Assembly (NCBI RefSeq): GCF_900116105.1
Contig: NZ_FPAC01000001.1
Span: forward strand, 1,602,862-1,666,861
From: Paenibacillus sp. 453mf
Lineage (GTDB): Bacteria; Bacillota; Bacilli; Paenibacillales; Paenibacillaceae
Length of the DNA stretch: 64,000 bases
Direction of reading: 5' to 3'
Below, piece after piece: positions 63,231 to 64,000 of this stretch (the stretch's first letter is position 1; each line of letters opens with the position of its first letter). The notes beneath the pieces were generated by a model. That model saw only the letters and a list, made by a program, of their open reading frames with translations, did no database searches and was not told the origin of the DNA. Both the position numbers and the translations under genes were made by a program.

Positions 63231-63610
63231 TTATTTAAGAACCTCAATTAGCGTATCCGTACCAAGCGCTTTACGCAGCTCGCGAATGACCTCGACAAAG
63301 CTGTCGCCCGGCGTTTCGCTGCTTCATTATCCAGATCAATGCCGTCCAAGCCCGGTCAGTTCGGATTTCCGTTGATCGACATGACGACCTTCTGGTCCCT
63401 GGCTTTAAGAACGGCAATGCCGTTCATGATTTCTTCCCGAGAATGCTTGCTTGTAAAGAAATCCGTTGTAATCGAATCTTCGGGATATGTTACTCCGAAC
63501 GCCAAAGTGACAATGTCTACCTCTGCAGGAACTTCCTCCAGCTTTGTTGCCTTCTGCTTCGTACCCTAAGTCAATACCCCAATAACCATTCCGCGCTCAT
63601 AGTCCATCGC
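63231..63610 (-). pseudogene. GH18 (chitinase-like) remnant
   Basis: PAEVDIVTLAFGVTYPEDS, VVMSINGNPN, an internal stop, GLDGIDLDNE with the GH18 DxxDxDxE active-site motif, a frameshift, then DSFVEVIRELRKALG. The reading frame changes at least twice, so it is inactive. It follows the partial gene at the window edge. Confidence 0.78.
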
Positions 63611-64000
63611 CTCCTTGGAGTTGATAGATTTTTAGCCCTCGGAGCCAAAACAAAGTGACCGAGTCGGCATTCACAATTAATGAAGTTGTGTTCGCGCCCG
63701 GCCGTAGAATCGGAATCGCCGCCGCGAAGTAGCTGTCAACATAACCGAATCCCGCGCCGGGAAACGTGTAATTGGCAGCAAGCGGCTGATCGTTAAAGCT
63801 GATTTCAACCGGCGCTTTTCCTGCTTGATTGCCGTTTCGGGAAACGAGTCCGTTATAGTTGACAACAATCGGGAAAGCGTAGCCTTGTTGAAATTCCATT
63901 GACGCTTGAAAAGTGCCGTTTCGGTAATAGACAAAATGATCCCCTGCGAACCTCCCGTCATTGCGTTGAACCGATACGTTGTGGGTAGCCGGCGGGTTTG
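63597..64000 (-). CDS. Partial protein with carbohydrate-binding-like beta domain
   Basis: Open on the minus strand from the window edge to TAA at 63597-63599, ~134 codons. The text (GRFAGDHFVYYRNGTFQASM, APVEISFNDQPLAANYTFPGAG, PILRPGANTTSLIVNADSV, LFWLRGLKIYQL) looks like a beta-sandwich carbohydrate-binding or capsid-like domain. The start lies outside the window. It may once have been joined to the GH18 remnant. Confidence 0.6.
   Translation of the reverse strand, partial: NPPATHNVSVQRNDGRFAGDHFVYYRNGTFQASMEFQQGYAFPIVVNYNGLVSRNGNQAGKAPVEISFNDQPLAANYTFPGAGFGYVDSYFAAAIPILRPGANTTSLIVNADSVTLFWLRGLKIYQLQGGDGL

Overview
The window looks like chromosomal DNA from Paenibacillus or a close relative in the Bacillales. 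It has moderate-to-low GC, AGGAGG-type ribosome binding sites, TTG and GTG starts, a YesM/YesN-type two-component pair beside a sugar ABC transporter, a copper-amine-oxidase-N/TraB fusion, a cre-like site, a T-box leader and intrinsic terminators throughout. No tRNA, rRNA or CRISPR array was seen.

Positions 1-27 kb are tidy and gene-dense. The window opens inside a probable specialised-metabolism cluster (1-6.0 kb): an unknown 138-aa protein, an FAD-dependent oxidoreductase, two tandem SRPBCC-PDZ paralogues, an MFS exporter and a class III PLP aminotransferase. A deoxyribonucleotidase, metE with MtaR-like upstream dyads, a 798-aa polyprenyl-synthase fusion, selO and a PilZ-like protein follow. 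A carbohydrate uptake module (14.7-21.3 kb) comprises a binding lipoprotein, two permeases, a histidine kinase and an AraC-type response regulator. An EamA transporter, a MarR regulator, a TraB-like secreted protein, an SDR and an autoregulated PadR gene close this part.

Positions 27-64 kb are different: AT-rich, mostly minus-strand, full of broken genes and long gaps, and studded with a dispersed family of structured intergenic repeats that all lie in one orientation. These repeats (types A and B below, plus a 195-bp repeat C) sit between unrelated cargo: a DUF2247-like gene, a tyrosine recombinase, csp, HU, a high-GC segment (33.5-35.2 kb), TetR, IS110 remnants, a shortened alanyl-tRNA synthetase under a T-box, a CPBP protease, a papain-like secreted protein, isochorismatase, GNAT, an accessory SecA, a PadR/permease-prefix/DUF4825 operon, a quinone-oxidoreductase-like enzyme with ArsR, HxlR/RidA, an ABC exporter operon whose TetR regulator is broken, and a yellow/MRJP-like beta-propeller. 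The edge holds a GH18 pseudogene and a partial carbohydrate-binding-like ORF.

The most unusual signals are (i) the oriented repeat family that punctuates the cargo genes and looks superficially like an integron array without an IntI-type integrase, (ii) the structured repeat C next to an IS110 transposase start, (iii) the SRPBCC-PDZ cluster, and (iv) the polyprenyl-synthase fusion. All functional calls come from reading motifs; no database search was possible.
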